The notes under the pieces: model-generated
What the model was told of the DNA's origin: nothing
What the model saw: only the letters and a program-made list of their open reading frames with translations
Database searches by the model: none
Position numbers and translations under genes: made by a program
Shown: piece by piece, positions 23,901-35,222 of the stretch
Numbering within the stretch: position 1 is the first letter of the stretch
Layout of the letters: each line of letters begins with the position of its first letter
Assembly: GCF_028453695.1 (NCBI RefSeq)
Contig: NC_135775.1
Span: 13,178,545-13,242,544, forward strand
Length of the DNA: 64,000 nt
Direction of reading: 5' to 3'
Source of the DNA: Augochlora pura
Lineage: Eukaryota > Arthropoda > Insecta > Hymenoptera > Halictidae

Positions 23901-25313
23901 TATCGTCAGCGTGATGTCAAAATAGTACTTTGTAGATATTACCATATTGTATAGATAATTTCGCAGATAGTTATCTAGTCAGATGTTAATACATAATATT
24001 TATTTAAAAGTTGAAAATACTATTTTGTAAATATAATCATATCATAATTTAATTGAACACGTGAAAGTCTCCTGCAATGAAGCAAAGGAAGTTCTCGGTG
24101 GAATTAACAGTCCCTTAGTTAATCGCGAGTTCCACTTCGGAGAATCAAATCAAATTGATCCTGGTGTGCAACTACGATCCTCGGTAATGAAAATTATTGA
24201 AAGTATATAGGATGCTGAAACGGTGTAATGTAGTGGATTAGTGAATTATGAAAACATCTTTAATACCTGCATATTTAAGTACTTTTTTATAAGTATATTC
24301 AAGTACCTTTTTCTACTTTCATTTTAAACGATTTATAAATATTCAAAAAGTTTCATTATCTTTCGGAATCTAAAACATGATATTGACAAACTGAAATCTT
24401 TTACATACTGAATTTTTAGACAAGTACTTACAACAACTTCTTTAAAAAGAGTAATTCAAATTTTTGCATTGAGTTTTGGTTCATACATTCATGAATATAT
24501 GAGGTACATAATGAATTTTCAGGAAGCAACAAAAATTAAAATGACGTGAGTTGCATTCTGTTGTATTGAGAACATTTGACAAAAATTGTGATGACTGTTG
24601 ACATGGTTTCGAGTTTTTTGCTAATCTGAAACGAAGAAATGAAGAGACCTCATTATTTCATATTAGTCTGGTAACGGTCTGAAGATAACATAGTAATGAT
24701 GATTAGTAATAAAATGGCTACATTTGAATTAAAATGATCGATTGTTTTTTGTTTTTAGTATGTTAAAAGGATAGAAGATAAAAGTGGTGGATATTAAAAA
24801 TGTCATTTTATATCATAAAGATGTTTTACAAGTATCAAGTAAATTGAAAGATATCGGGTTAACCGTTTCGAAAAAAAGTCTTTTATCAGTTACACGATAC
24901 TATGTATTGTGACGTTGCAAAAATTGTAGCATCATAGTGGTCGTCACTCATGCTTAACGAAACATTCTTTTGTGGCTCCCCCAGGACTATGCCAATTAAT
25001 TTAAAAAATAAAATGTATCCCCGAGATCTTAAACTTTAAAATAATCTTCTGAGTTATTGATTGTACCAAAAAATATGTTAAACGAACCTTGAAGACTTAG
25101 CAAAATTGCATCTTCCATAGCCTATTGCTTTTCTTCTACATCTAACGATTTTTGTAGAAAATAAAAAAGTGGTAAAAAAAAAAATAAAAAATTCTGTCTC
25201 TTGATTTTGAAGACTAACTGAAACTTAAAAATTAGAACATTTTTGCATAAACGCTTGATTCGTTGCTCACAATTCATTCGCCGTCGAATACTATACCATG
25301 GAAACTTACGTAG
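20970..25313. other. Long stretch without recognised genes
   Basis: Several open frames of 60-140 codons lie here (for example 21964-22383 minus, 139 codons, and 23182-23505 plus, 107 codons). None shows a known motif, a signal peptide with partner exons or a repeat. 22527-22565 is the second copy of the motif at 919-961. Everything else looks like unconstrained AT-rich DNA. Confidence 0.5.
22527..22565 (+). repeat. Short dispersed repeat motif, copy 2
   Basis: CAGTTCCAAAAGTCATTCG followed by TAATCGGAAAATAAG aligns with 919-961. A shorter 15-base echo, AAGTCACTCACAATC, occurs near 45340. Confidence 0.4.
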
Positions 25314-26198
25314 GTTATGTATGAATGTTTGCTTTGATCTGTCTTTCGTTCGTCGTGTTCTATCTGTTGTCACCTCGGTTTTCCGTTGATTGATGGAGGG
25401 TAGTTTTTGTTGGAGGAACTAAAGTGTTTTTGATTGGAGGTGGGTGTGCCGCAAGAAACTTGGAATGAGAAGTGGGAAATTTGTTAGAAAGTTCTGGTTT
25501 GCGTCGTCTTCTTTGTTACAGTAAAATTTATGAATGGTCCGTGCAACAGTACCGTGGGTCTGTCACACGCGCTCTCCGTTCCCCGAGTCGAGTTTCGTTA
25601 AGTACGGTAGTCGTAAAGTGATTTCGTTCGTCGTTGTTGATGTTTGTGTGATCTTTAGATTTCAAACTTTGTAATTTTTGCACGTGGTGTGCCGATTAAG
25701 TAATTTGACTAAGCAGAGACTAGGTTCTAGTTGATCGTTTATTTGAGAGTCACCTAATTTATACATGGTTCGAAGCTTTTATACCAGCCGGTAGTTCTAG
25801 GAGGCGACCAATGAAACTTCAGGAAGATTCCTATTGGTGCGCTGCTAGATGCGATTTTCGTGGTGAAAATGAGCTGTGTAATTTTACCCAAAAAGGGAAA
25901 AATCCGGCCTAACGATACCGATGGCCGAAAAAACGCGGAGCTGTGATTTCATGACCGGGCGAAAGTCCGGTCAACAGCCGTCATCTGGCGTTCGGGTTGC
26001 CGGCAATGGTTTAATACCTTTATAACTTAATTGCTAAGTTGCCGGCAATCTATCAAACTAATACTATGGATGTGCATAAAACATAACAGTCGTCGTTCGT
26101 CGGATTTTTTACCTATTGTCAGTCTATTCGCATGTTTATGACTTAATGACTAAAGGGATGGCTAGGCACTTTCGACCTTCGGTGTTGCCGTCGCAACA
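25314..26198 (-). mobile_element. Family A LTR, partial, with another LTR inside
   Basis: From GTTATGTATGAATG to GCCGTCGCAACA this aligns with the family A LTRs at 15936 and 54741. It lacks the last 200 or so bases at the polyadenylation end and has an internal deletion near 25338, so no target duplication can be tested. The conserved open frame is present with one in-frame 3-base deletion and one stop. The LTR at 25635-26088 splits it. Confidence 0.85.
25635..26088 (-). mobile_element. Solo LTR, 454 bp, target duplication GTCGT, nested in family A LTR
   Basis: The unit starts TGTTGATGTTTGTG, ends AAAACATAACA and is flanked by GTCGT at 25630-25634 and 26089-26093. The uninterrupted target is seen in both other family A copies. 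On the minus strand a TATAAAAG box near 25780 is followed by CAAATAAA near 25740, the compact promoter and polyadenylation order of a Gypsy-type LTR. Confidence 0.9.
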
Positions 26199-26680
26199 AT
26201 ACATATATCCATTAGTACAACATGTTTCTAGAAACTACGGAACACGCAAAACAGACGAAGAAGGAGGTCGTTTCGTCAACGTGCAGAAGCGATTGTCATC
26301 TTTTCATCGTGGTTGCCCAAAAGCCACGTATCGCAACGCATGGGTACTACGTGCTTAGGGCCCCATTTCCAACACAAAATATACAATAATATTTTCTCAG
26401 CCAATGTTTCACCCTAATAGATAAAGTATGCAACGCGCAGACGTTATGTATTGAATAATGTATGTGTTTTACGACTTCTTTAACTCCCTCTTTTCTTGTT
26501 AACCAGGAATAACATAATAGAACAGGCAGGCCATGAACAGATATGTCAATCGATTCCTATTCAATAGTACGTGAGTGTGACAGATTTTTTTAACTGCAGT
26601 GTGAACTTCAACATCGTTTTTTACAACAGCGGTTTGGTTGTAAATATCAATCGTCTATGTCGCCTACGTATTTAAATATT
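26199..26680. other. Stretch with nothing recognised
   Basis: Moderately GC-rich at first, then AT-rich. The 80-codon frame at 26116-26358 spans the LTR edge and is taken as chance. Confidence 0.4.
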
Positions 26681-26796
26681 TGTTCCGTTACAGGACGGAA
26701 CTAGTCTTTACAGCCGTCATTACCATTCTAAACACCCTGTTCCGTTGCAGAACGAAATTAATCTTTACAGCAATCACTACCGTCATAAAAACACAC
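26681..26796. repeat. 57-bp tandem duplication
   Basis: TGTTCCGTTACAGGACGGAA at 26681 is repeated as TGTTCCGTTGCAGAACGAAA at 26738. Both are followed by CTTTACAGC and by similar ACACC/ACACA ends. Two diverged copies. Confidence 0.8.
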
Positions 26797-28111
26797 GCAA
26801 AGCACAATCTCTAAATAGTCTCAACGCATCCCTGGCCGGTAATATCTCTAAAAGGTTGGTCCTGAACCTATTGTTAATTGTTTCCGTCAATATACCCCAC
26901 AGCTGGCCATCAGCTTTCGATATTTTGTCAAGACCCGCAGTAGCGTGTTTTGTCTAACGCACAAGGCCCTTTTACGATTCATTGTCTGTCACGGTTTATC
27001 ATTGGGACACGCGGATCCTTCGCGGGCCTCACACAAGGGTACGAGCACTACCTGTGGGTGACGATGAGTTCGGGGCGGTCACTTTCCTTCAGTATACGCT
27101 TTTCTTTTAACCAATCAATTCAAGACGACCGTTTCCGTTACTTCTTCCGAAATATTACAATCTACGAATCCGCTTGTTCCAGGTTTTAATAGACACCCAC
27201 TCCGAGGTTACCTCGGAGATATCAGTTCGACGAACGAACAGAACAAAACTACACTCTACACGAGATTCATTAGCCTATCCATTATGCAGTCGACTTATAG
27301 TATTCGCTGAATCAACAGCATTTGTAAATTCTATTTTTTGTTATTAAGTGTTAGTATAATAAATAGTGTTTGTTACTATTGGGTCCGGGTTGAGGAGATA
27401 TGGTGGTTCGAAGGTTTCGATAACTCAACTATTTATTTAAAGTAACAAAGGTATTCTCGCAAGATAGGCACTTCGTACTAGCTCGGTGTCTCGTGTGTAA
27501 CTACCTCGTCTCGCTCGGCGATTGTCTCTCCCGATGCCCCTGTTGCCAAGCGGGCACATGGCCACATGGGATATGCCCAAACAGTTACATTTGCATCAAT
27601 CAATTTTATCATCCCTGTCATTTGAAAGCGTCACAGAGAGCCGCGTATCTTCGAAACAATCGTGTGTGCGCGGAATAACATTATTAGCGACAAACACGTT
27701 AATCAACGTAGCTGTGATAGAAATTATAGTGCAAGGAGCTAACGACGATCTATCAATTTCGAGGTGTAGACTTCTCCTGCGGTGGTCTTTGCACACAATG
27801 TTTATAATCCCTGTATGTTTCACTATACAATTAATATTTTGTTTTATGCCAAAGATATATTTATTGTAATATAGTAGAGATTCTTCATAATATAAAGAAC
27901 CGCTTTGATGCGATGTGCGTTTCCTTAATACAAACTATGGAAATATTTGTATGCATAGAAATTTTCACAATTTCCAGTTCTGTTTAAAAAGTTTGCAGCA
28001 AATAGCTCTTGCGATAACAACCACATTAAAACATAATCACATTTTTATGAAAAGTAAAATAGAATTCGTTACTGTTTGCTGCAGGAAGAATAATACTGCT
28101 CTTTAACTAAC
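26797..28111. other. GC-richer block, unclassified, possible retroelement remnant
   Basis: The block is richer in GC than its surroundings and contains a near-perfect hairpin CTCCGAGGT-T-ACCTCGGAG at 27200-27218. An AATAAATAG lies near 27357, then TGGGTCCGGGTTGAGGAG, and a second GC-rich stretch at 27480-27680. The features resemble retroelement untranslated sequence, but I find no terminal duplication or coding domain. Frames at 26950-27189 and 27522-27869 are not recognised. Confidence 0.3.
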
Positions 28112-28115
28112 TTAA

Positions 28116-28358
28116 CCCTCGGACGGCGGACCATTTCACAACTGTACTATTGACGATGTTTGCGACAATTCAGAGCTTTATGCAGAATTTGTTTAAAACA
28201 TATTTTTGAAGATATTTCTTGTGGACTTATTGGCCCTTTTATCGTACCTAATGTACTAGCAATTTATTCCATTTAGTTGCCGAAGACTGAGTAATTGAGT
28301 GCACGATTGAAATATAATATCTCGGATCCAAATAGATCCAGACATCGCCTTGTAAGAG
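28116..28358. mobile_element. TTAA-flanked MITE, weak terminal repeats
   Basis: TTAA stands at 28112-28115 and 28359-28362. The left end CCCTCGGACGGCGGACC and the right end, reverse-complemented, CTCTTACAAGGCGATG share only part of their bases. Size (243 bp) and start sequence are like the other TTAA elements, so it is called with caution. Confidence 0.45.
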
Positions 28359-28362
28359 TTAA

Positions 28363-29520
28363 AGAAAATAAAATAACATCCATATTTTACTTTACTTTTA
28401 CAACATGTGACGTTTTTATCGTATCGTTATTACTTACGGTTCTGTTACTATGAAGTCCTAGTTATTGAGTGTAATGGAAAATTAACTGGGTTTGTGTGAC
28501 ATGATTATTGTTTTCCATGACACAATCAAATAAATCAAATTTAGTTGTCCAAACACAGATTGTCCAGACGTTAACTACTAATGAATTTCAGATCGTATTT
28601 TAAAAATTAGAAATTGTGATTTTGAGTTGTCTTGATAGTAATTAAGTTATACTAATATTTATTATCCGAACAAATACATTAATCTGCCAAATAGAATAAT
28701 GCAAAACGTGTCTAAAGACCACAATACCAGTGGTCGCATTATTCGTAATAATGAAAATAAGCGTAGGTGGTAGCGGAAAATGCGAAAAAATGAATCGAAA
28801 GAGGACGTTGGGAAAGGTAAAATAGGAGGCAAAGTTACAGAAGAAATGACGCAAGAAGGAAGCAAACGAGACAATCGTTGACGCTGTAAATCAAGAGCAA
28901 GAGAAGAATGGATAGTTAAAGCGAAGCAGAAAGAGACGAATAGAGAGAAGTGAGAAAGAACGAAACAGAGTTAAAATAGTAGAAAGAGGCAAAACACCGC
29001 AGGAAAATCACGGCGCGGTTGCCTGCGGCTACGCGGCAAGGATTGGCGAAGAGGTAAGAGAAGGGTGCGGCAGACTTTATCGAGAGCCTGGATTTATGGT
29101 TTCGCGAAAGCAGGCAAGAAAGGTAGGATACGAGTACCTCTAAATAGGGAACGAAAGTGAATCGCGCGTCTTCCTTTTACTCTCTCGTAATTGCAATATG
29201 TTGTATGGCGTGACACGATGCATCATAAACAATTCTTATCTTTAAATCTTCGAAATTGTAAGGACTTTCTCATAGGACACGATTGAATAAAAATTGTGGA
29301 AAGTTTAAATGAAGACAAGTTTTGATATGCATTAATTGTAATAAAATCTTGTGACATCACAAGATTACCGTTACTGAATATGCTGCTGGATATTACAAAT
29401 TACTTCATAATTGTGTAAAAAATGGCATGTTGGAGATCAAGACGTCTCAGATTAAACTTTTGCACAACTGCCGAATTGCTCATTGCGATCTAAATTGTAT
29501 ATGAAACGTATCGAAACATA
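28363..29520. other. Stretch with nothing recognised
   Basis: A purine-rich segment at 28790-29050 (many GAGA and GAAAG words) passes into a GC-rich patch near 29010. No open frame or repeat is identified. Confidence 0.45.
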
Positions 29521-29522
29521 TA

Positions 29523-30009
29523 CAGGGTGGGGCATTTTAAACAGGTTACCTGAATATCTCGCTTGTTTTTTAAGATAAGAGAAAATGCATTAGACCAAAT
29601 TTACTTGGTATCGGGGGGGCTCATCATCTGGTAATACCAATTTTTCTGTAGGTAGAGGCGTCAAGGACATATGAAGGTCAATTCTGTTTTTTTAAATGGA
29701 ACAGTAAGTGTTTTTATTTATATTCTAATAGAGTGTTTCAAGACGAATACAATGACCTATTATGAATGTTATTCAAGGTCACCCAAAGTCAACTGTCAGA
29801 GAAAACTGATTATCTCAAAGCACACTTCGAATACTTGGATACTTTGATACTGCTACTGCAAGTGTTCAAAATGGGGACCTTGAACATGGATACATAGTCT
29901 ATATCGTTGCAATATTGATGACACCACCTGGCAAATTTGTATGTATTACAGAGCAAGCTCTTCTTATACGTTCTTGCATGTCAAGTTTGGTAGTTGGTTT
30001 TTCACGATA
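29523..30009 (+). mobile_element. CAGGGTGGGGC-type transposon fragment, cut by assembly gap
   Basis: After TA the segment starts CAGGGTGGGGCATTTTAAAC and continues with sequence of the kind seen in insect mariner-like repeats. The assembly breaks at 30010, so the other end is not seen. A terminus is visible, but no transposase frame is. Confidence 0.5.
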
Positions 30010-30109
30010 NNNNNNNNNNNNNNNNNNNNNNNNNNNNNNNNNNNNNNNNNNNNNNNNNNNNNNNNNNNNNNNNNNNNNNNNNNNNNNNNNNNNNNNNNNN
30101 NNNNNNNNN
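30010..30109. other. Assembly gap (100 N)
   Basis: A run of exactly 100 N, a placeholder of unknown true size. Open frames drawn through it are meaningless. Confidence 0.99.
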
Positions 30110-32085
30110 TCCAGGCGATTGTTCCTTCGGGACGAAACAAGAAGTGCTGCTGATAAAAAGATCTCGTCATTGGAAATCGACTATAATTACGGCTGCATTA
30201 GCAAAAAATGTCTTGGTAAAAAAGTTATCAAAGATTGCCATTCTATTTTTATATCAGGTTTGGGTTACGTATATTGTCGGCACTACTTGTGGATTTTACA
30301 CTGTTAGTCCGTGTTTCTTAGCTATACTGTCACATATTTGCTAGAAGTAAATTAAAAGAACACGCTCAAATCGTTTAATTGTTACAATTTGATATTTCAC
30401 TCATAGTATAGATTTTCACAATATAATTTTAACATGAACTTCGTAGTTGCTTAGAATAGAAAGTAACGAACAATCTATGACGTGCTACTTTAACCGTTGC
30501 AGAACTTGGATCGAACTTGCGACGTTATAGCATATGGTAGCAACGGAAATATCCGTAATATAATTACAATGGTTTAATCACGCATTAATCAAAATCATTT
30601 TCAATAAAAACTATTTTTCTTCCTACAAAGATTATGAATATTTACTAGTATATAAATTAGAGGATATCAGAAAGTTTTTATTCTAATAATGGTTGAATGG
30701 CATAAGAATTAGAATTTGTTGCTTTAGTTTGAGTCGGATAGAGCAAACTAAAGCGAACAAACATTAAAACGTCGCGAGCCTTTTATAGAAATGTAAGATA
30801 CTTGTTCACTGTTTACAACGAGACGCATAACTTCACTCAGTGGTAGCTCGTGAAATTACAATTGAAACTGAGTAGGGTTGGTTTCATACGAACATACACT
30901 TACCGAAAAAGTTAAGGTATAAATAAAAATATTAATTTTGTTTGTTTACATTTTTTAATTTTAAATTTTTTTTGTATTTTGCACTTTTTCACTTATTTTA
31001 TATGTTTTAATTATTTTTGTATGTCGCATATCGAATTTTTAAAATTTATTTTTTTCGTTTCATTTCATTTCTTATTAGGTTGTATATACTAAATAAAACA
31101 ATTTCGTAATATACAAAAAAGTGTTATATGCTGCACCATAACATGTATTTTTAAGTTAATGAGACATATATTTATTGAAATATAAAATTTTCCTCAAATA
31201 TTAACGACATGTAAAATTTCTTAACTTTTGTCGCTAAGTAAAAATTATTGAATTTTTTGCTGCTTGAAAACTAGCGTGCCGTAATATTTTCATCGCGTGT
31301 GATTTATCATACCATGTAATTACGTCCTAACATATTTCTAACGAGCATTCTTTTTCCCCGAATAATAGTTTGAACGAATATATTATTTGTCTGATCCGAC
31401 ACGTGAGTTATTCAGTATTCATAATCCTTTGAAACTTTAGTTCCGTTAATTTTATGAATTTCGCATTAATGCCTGTACGAACCCTCTAGGTATAATCGTG
31501 TGACACTTGACAATCGTTTTACATGGTCTTGAAATTCTGTAACGTGGACACTTTGATGCTCGAGACAGAGAGGGTAGTGTCCATGGTCGCACAAAGTTTA
31601 CTGAAATTTAGACAAATTCCTATATAAAACTATGCATGACGTACGTCTTACATAGTCAGTAATATTTTTACATTTTCGCAACGAGTCTGACACGATGTTA
31701 TGGGGCTAGTGATTAAAGTAGATTTTTAACATGTATATAAAGGGTTTTTCAGTTGAGGAATTTTCAGTTCAGCACTACGGTAATTATCCGAAATTATTTT
31801 GCGCAATGATATGATATTAAAAACTGAATATTAAATGTTATATTATATTGTAAATGTTATATTTGAAAAACTAAGATCAAATAACAGTTATATGTATACT
31901 GAAACTTCGTTTAACCGTTGTTAAATTGATTTTAGTTGATATTATCTGATTTTAGCTGATATTTTAATTACTCGGTGCAAAATTATGATACAATTATACT
32001 GTATATACTACAATTATCTATTATGTTTATGTAACAAGTATGAATGACAGGAAACAAAGTGTGATAACAGTGATATACGTATATA
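30110..32085. other. Stretch with nothing recognised
   Basis: AT-rich sequence. No open frame of note outside the gap-spanning ones. Confidence 0.5.
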
Positions 32086-32095
32086 CAGGGTGTAT

Positions 32096-32200
32096 CATTG
32101 AACATGATCAACTTAATTTATTCTGCTGTTGGCTGCTTTAATTGAAAATTTGTTGAGCTAAATTAACATTACTTCAGAAGACCTTTACGATGATTGTACT
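32096..32200 (+). mobile_element. CAGGGTGTATC-type transposon end
   Basis: TATACAGGGTGTATCATTG at 32092 has the TA plus CAGGGTGT signature of the mariner-like families seen at 19690 and 58342. Only one end is found and the length shown is arbitrary. Confidence 0.35.
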
Positions 32201-33696
32201 AAATTTATTCTCAACCCTTCTTTTGCTTACAAGGAAGTTGTAGTATTTATAATATTCGTAGAAATATTAAGATCCTTACGGCGGATTTTTATAACAAAAT
32301 GATACCTGAGTATGCTTTTAATATTAATTATAATTTTATTCATGGATTTTTTTGAAGTATTATCCAAGGGACGCTTTCCAATCATATTAGTCCTTCTACA
32401 AAAGTTAATGAAATATGCGGGATTTGAAATGAATTGTCTAAAACAATCCAAAATAACAATGTTTACACTCTGAGTCGAAAGAAATACGAACCAAGACGCC
32501 CGAGTGTTGACGTAATAGTAAATTAACTAAATTATAATTATGATCTGAAGAAAATAAATGAAGAATGGATAATATTTATGAAAATTATTATGGAAGTGGA
32601 AGGGAGCGTAATGAAAAATTCATTAACTGATCTCGTTTAAATGCAAGGTTCCATGAAAAAGATCGTAGATTTAGCGAATGACTGCGAAATGAAGCGTAGC
32701 CCATTGCAGGGTTTAGTTCCAGCTACGGGACATTTATCCCAGATACTCCAAGTAAATCCGACATTGTGCTGGAAACTGCGGAGTTCTGTTGCACATGGCC
32801 AGTCTGTGGAACGACAGAGTAACCAAAGATGCAATTTCACGAGGAAATGACAATCGTGCGGCCGTTGTGTCTCTCTCCCACTCTTCTGTAGGTTGGATAC
32901 TATGTCTTTCAGTCGCCTAGACCTTGTCGGTCACGCGAAACCTCTTGACCCCTTTATTTTTGAGGGACAAAGATCGTGCACAATTTATACACAACTTGTT
33001 CCGGAGATGCACAAACGATGCTATTTATTTAAGTGTTCTGTTACTATTGCTCGGCTTGAATCCTTAAAACCCAGACGTTTAAAGACATCTTTCAGCGTCT
33101 TAACCATTGAAATACGTTGCACGTTCACTTTAATGGTCTTCGTTTCTTCATTGTTTTATATTTTCTAGTCTCACTCTATCAAATTGTGTGACATTAGATA
33201 AGAAAATTGTATACACAATTTGTAAACAGACGAATAACGGGAATTTGTGCCTCACTTGTGTTCAAGTTTAAAAATTTATATTATTTCATATCATCCTCAA
33301 ATATACACTCGATGCAAAAAAGTATTTGTACACAGCATTTCTAATTTCTGACAAATTGTCGAAATTTCAACTGTCATAATTTCGTAAAAAGAGTCATGCT
33401 ATAATAAATGTAATCTTATTTGAATTCTTCAAGCTCCTACCTTAGTAATTGATCAATCAGTTCTTCCCAACTGGCCTTTACAACTCATAACAAACGGAAA
33501 ACTAAAGATATAGCTTTACTCAGAAATATTACGGACTAAAACATTTCTAAAATTATTGAAAAACGATTTCTTACAAATAAATCGACCACGGATTTAAATA
33601 GCGATGCTTCCTCTTTGCAATGATCTCTCAAAACTCGGTGTACAGCCATTTTTAGACGTTTCATGAAATTACTAAAGTGTAGAGCCCTCGCGAACG
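32201..33696. other. Stretch with nothing recognised
   Basis: Open frames at 32637-32850 overlap on both strands in a GC-richer patch, and 32893-33168 is open for 91 codons. None is recognised. Near 33315 GATGCAAAAAAGTATTTGTAC resembles a Tc1-like end without a partner. Confidence 0.4.
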
Positions 33697-33747
33697 TTGC
33701 GTTACTGTAATGTATGTAGTATCAGTTTTTATTCGAAGCTCAATAGA

Positions 33748-34191
33748 ATGGCTAAAAAATACCGTACATCAAAGTTTTGCGGGTCAACTATTGTCTACCC
33801 TGAACTGACGGCTGGGGCCCGCTCTGACCGGACGAAGCACAGTTTGCTTAAGTTTAGCGGGTCAACGAATGTCTACTTGGAGCTGAACGGCCGAAGGGCC
33901 CGCTCTGGCCGGACGAAGCACAGTTTGCTTAAGCCGGCCGATAGAAAATTAGCGGTAATACCCCCTGCGAAGGTGCCGGGTTGGTCCACTTCGCAGGTCC
34001 AGAGCTCCCAGTCTTGCCTCTGGACGGCGGAAGGACTTTTGCTGTATGACATTCGGCTGCCACTGAGGTGTAGCAACGTAAAAATCAAAATAGTCATGAA
34101 GACACCTTCATGCCTCTTTACCTACATCGGTTACACTTTGTGGGTGACTGCACCACGTTCACCCACTGGTAGTCTTCTGCTCCTATGTTAG
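33748..34191 (+). CDS. Unrecognised 147-codon open frame with a tandem internal repeat
   Basis: This is the longest open frame in the window. It is 147 codons from the ATG at 33748; the open frame itself reaches back to 33697 without an ATG. Residues 10-35 and 36-62 are two copies of one block (FCGSTIVYPEL... and FSGSTNVYLEL..., each ending RTKHSLLK). The repeat is in frame, because its units are 78 and 81 bases. The rest has a Ser/Arg-rich middle and a hydrophobic C-terminus ending GSLLLLC. No known domain is visible. GC content is higher than the flanks and the frame sits in a repeat-like block, so a retroelement leader or pure chance is as likely as a gene. Confidence 0.2.
   Translation: MAKKYRTSKFCGSTIVYPELTAGARSDRTKHSLLKFSGSTNVYLELNGRRARSGRTKHSLLKPADRKLAVIPPAKVPGWSTSQVQSSQSCLWTAEGLLLYDIRLPLRCSNVKIKIVMKTPSCLFTYIGYTLWVTAPRSPTGSLLLLC
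33775..33933 (+). repeat. Tandem repeat, units of 78 and 81 bp
   Basis: Unit 1 is 33775-33852 and unit 2 33853-33933. Both contain GCGGGTCAAC near the start and GGACGAAGCACAGTTTGCTT at the end. Related GCGGGTCA words recur at 34603 and 48096, which suggests a dispersed element whose leader carries this unit. Confidence 0.9.
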
Positions 34192-34640
34192 CCCTCTTAT
34201 GTTATAATAATAACCCAATTCAGGGAGGGCTTCTTTTGTACATTCGCTATAGATGGTCTGAACCCATTAATAAAATCCAGCTTAAATTTCATATCGAATA
34301 TTGATTTGGTCCGTTGGTGGCGGGTGTCGAGCACCTTCTCACGCACCAACGGGGTGGTAGGGCAAAATACTCCAGTAATTGTGACGGAAACAGTCACTGC
34401 GCCCACGCACTGCATAATGTAGGTAGGTATATCGGTGTTGAGACTCTCTGGCTCTTGACGCTGTTGACGGTCAACGAGATTCACGCTAAACTGCCCCCAA
34501 CTAATACCGTGCCAGGGCCTTCGTTCGCCAATCTTCTTGTGTAAGAATGTTACCGGCCCACACCGCGGGGAGGTGAAGGTTGACCTTTGTGGACCAGTTT
34601 AGCGGGTCAGTGAAAACAGAGGCTTCAATCACGAAACTAC
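34192..34640. other. GC-richer repeat-like block, unclassified
   Basis: Continuous in composition with the tandem repeat before it. It ends near TTTAGCGGGTCAGTG, an echo of the repeat unit. Overlapping open frames on both strands (34197-34484, 34314-34544) are not recognised. It may be the untranslated part of a non-LTR retroelement, but no reverse transcriptase motif is visible. Confidence 0.3.
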
Positions 34641-35122
34641 TGATAGGATCACATGTGATAAAAATTGACCAATATATTTACAAAAGTTTAATCCGCATCA
34701 CTTTCGAAAAAGAGCATGACTGCAATTTCACATATGTTACATCGTGCAAAAACATTGTACAGGGAAATTGAATCCAGGTTCGTTATTATAGGACACGATT
34801 GTAGGAAATTATAATAGCTTAAATACTATTTACAATAACTGTAATTGCTTTTCATTACTTCAAACATGCTGTTACATGTTTTTGTCTCAAAGGCGAAGCC
34901 TAAAAATATATACAAGATCTTTAACTTCGATTTACCATAAAATCTGTCAAATCTGGATTTACCAATAATGATGAATTTTCTGCGACAGATAGTTTTACAA
35001 ATAATATTTGTAACGTATCTTTTTTTGAACATCGTTCATATTAAAAAGGTAAAAAGCAGACCTTAAATGTACTTCTTATTATTAACTTCGAGACCTGAAG
35101 ATTATTGCGAACATCACAATGA
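34641..35122. other. Stretch with nothing recognised
   Basis: AT-rich sequence running to an assembly gap. Confidence 0.5.
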
Positions 35123-35222
35123 NNNNNNNNNNNNNNNNNNNNNNNNNNNNNNNNNNNNNNNNNNNNNNNNNNNNNNNNNNNNNNNNNNNNNNNNNNNNNN
35201 NNNNNNNNNNNNNNNNNNNNNN
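35123..35222. other. Assembly gap (100 N)
   Basis: A second run of exactly 100 N of unknown true length. Confidence 0.99.

Noticed and set aside
15936..26198. The two same-direction family A LTRs as ends of one full-length provirus
   Set aside because: The copy at 15936 has its own target duplication on both sides, and the DNA between the two contains no gag or pol remains.
27380..27420. tRNA gene or primer-binding site suggested by GGTTCGAAGG and TGGGTCCGGG
   Set aside because: No cloverleaf could be drawn around the first, and the second is not next to a defined LTR end.
29915..30344. Open frames of 70-130 codons on both strands
   Set aside because: They are extended through 100 N of an assembly gap and are artefacts.
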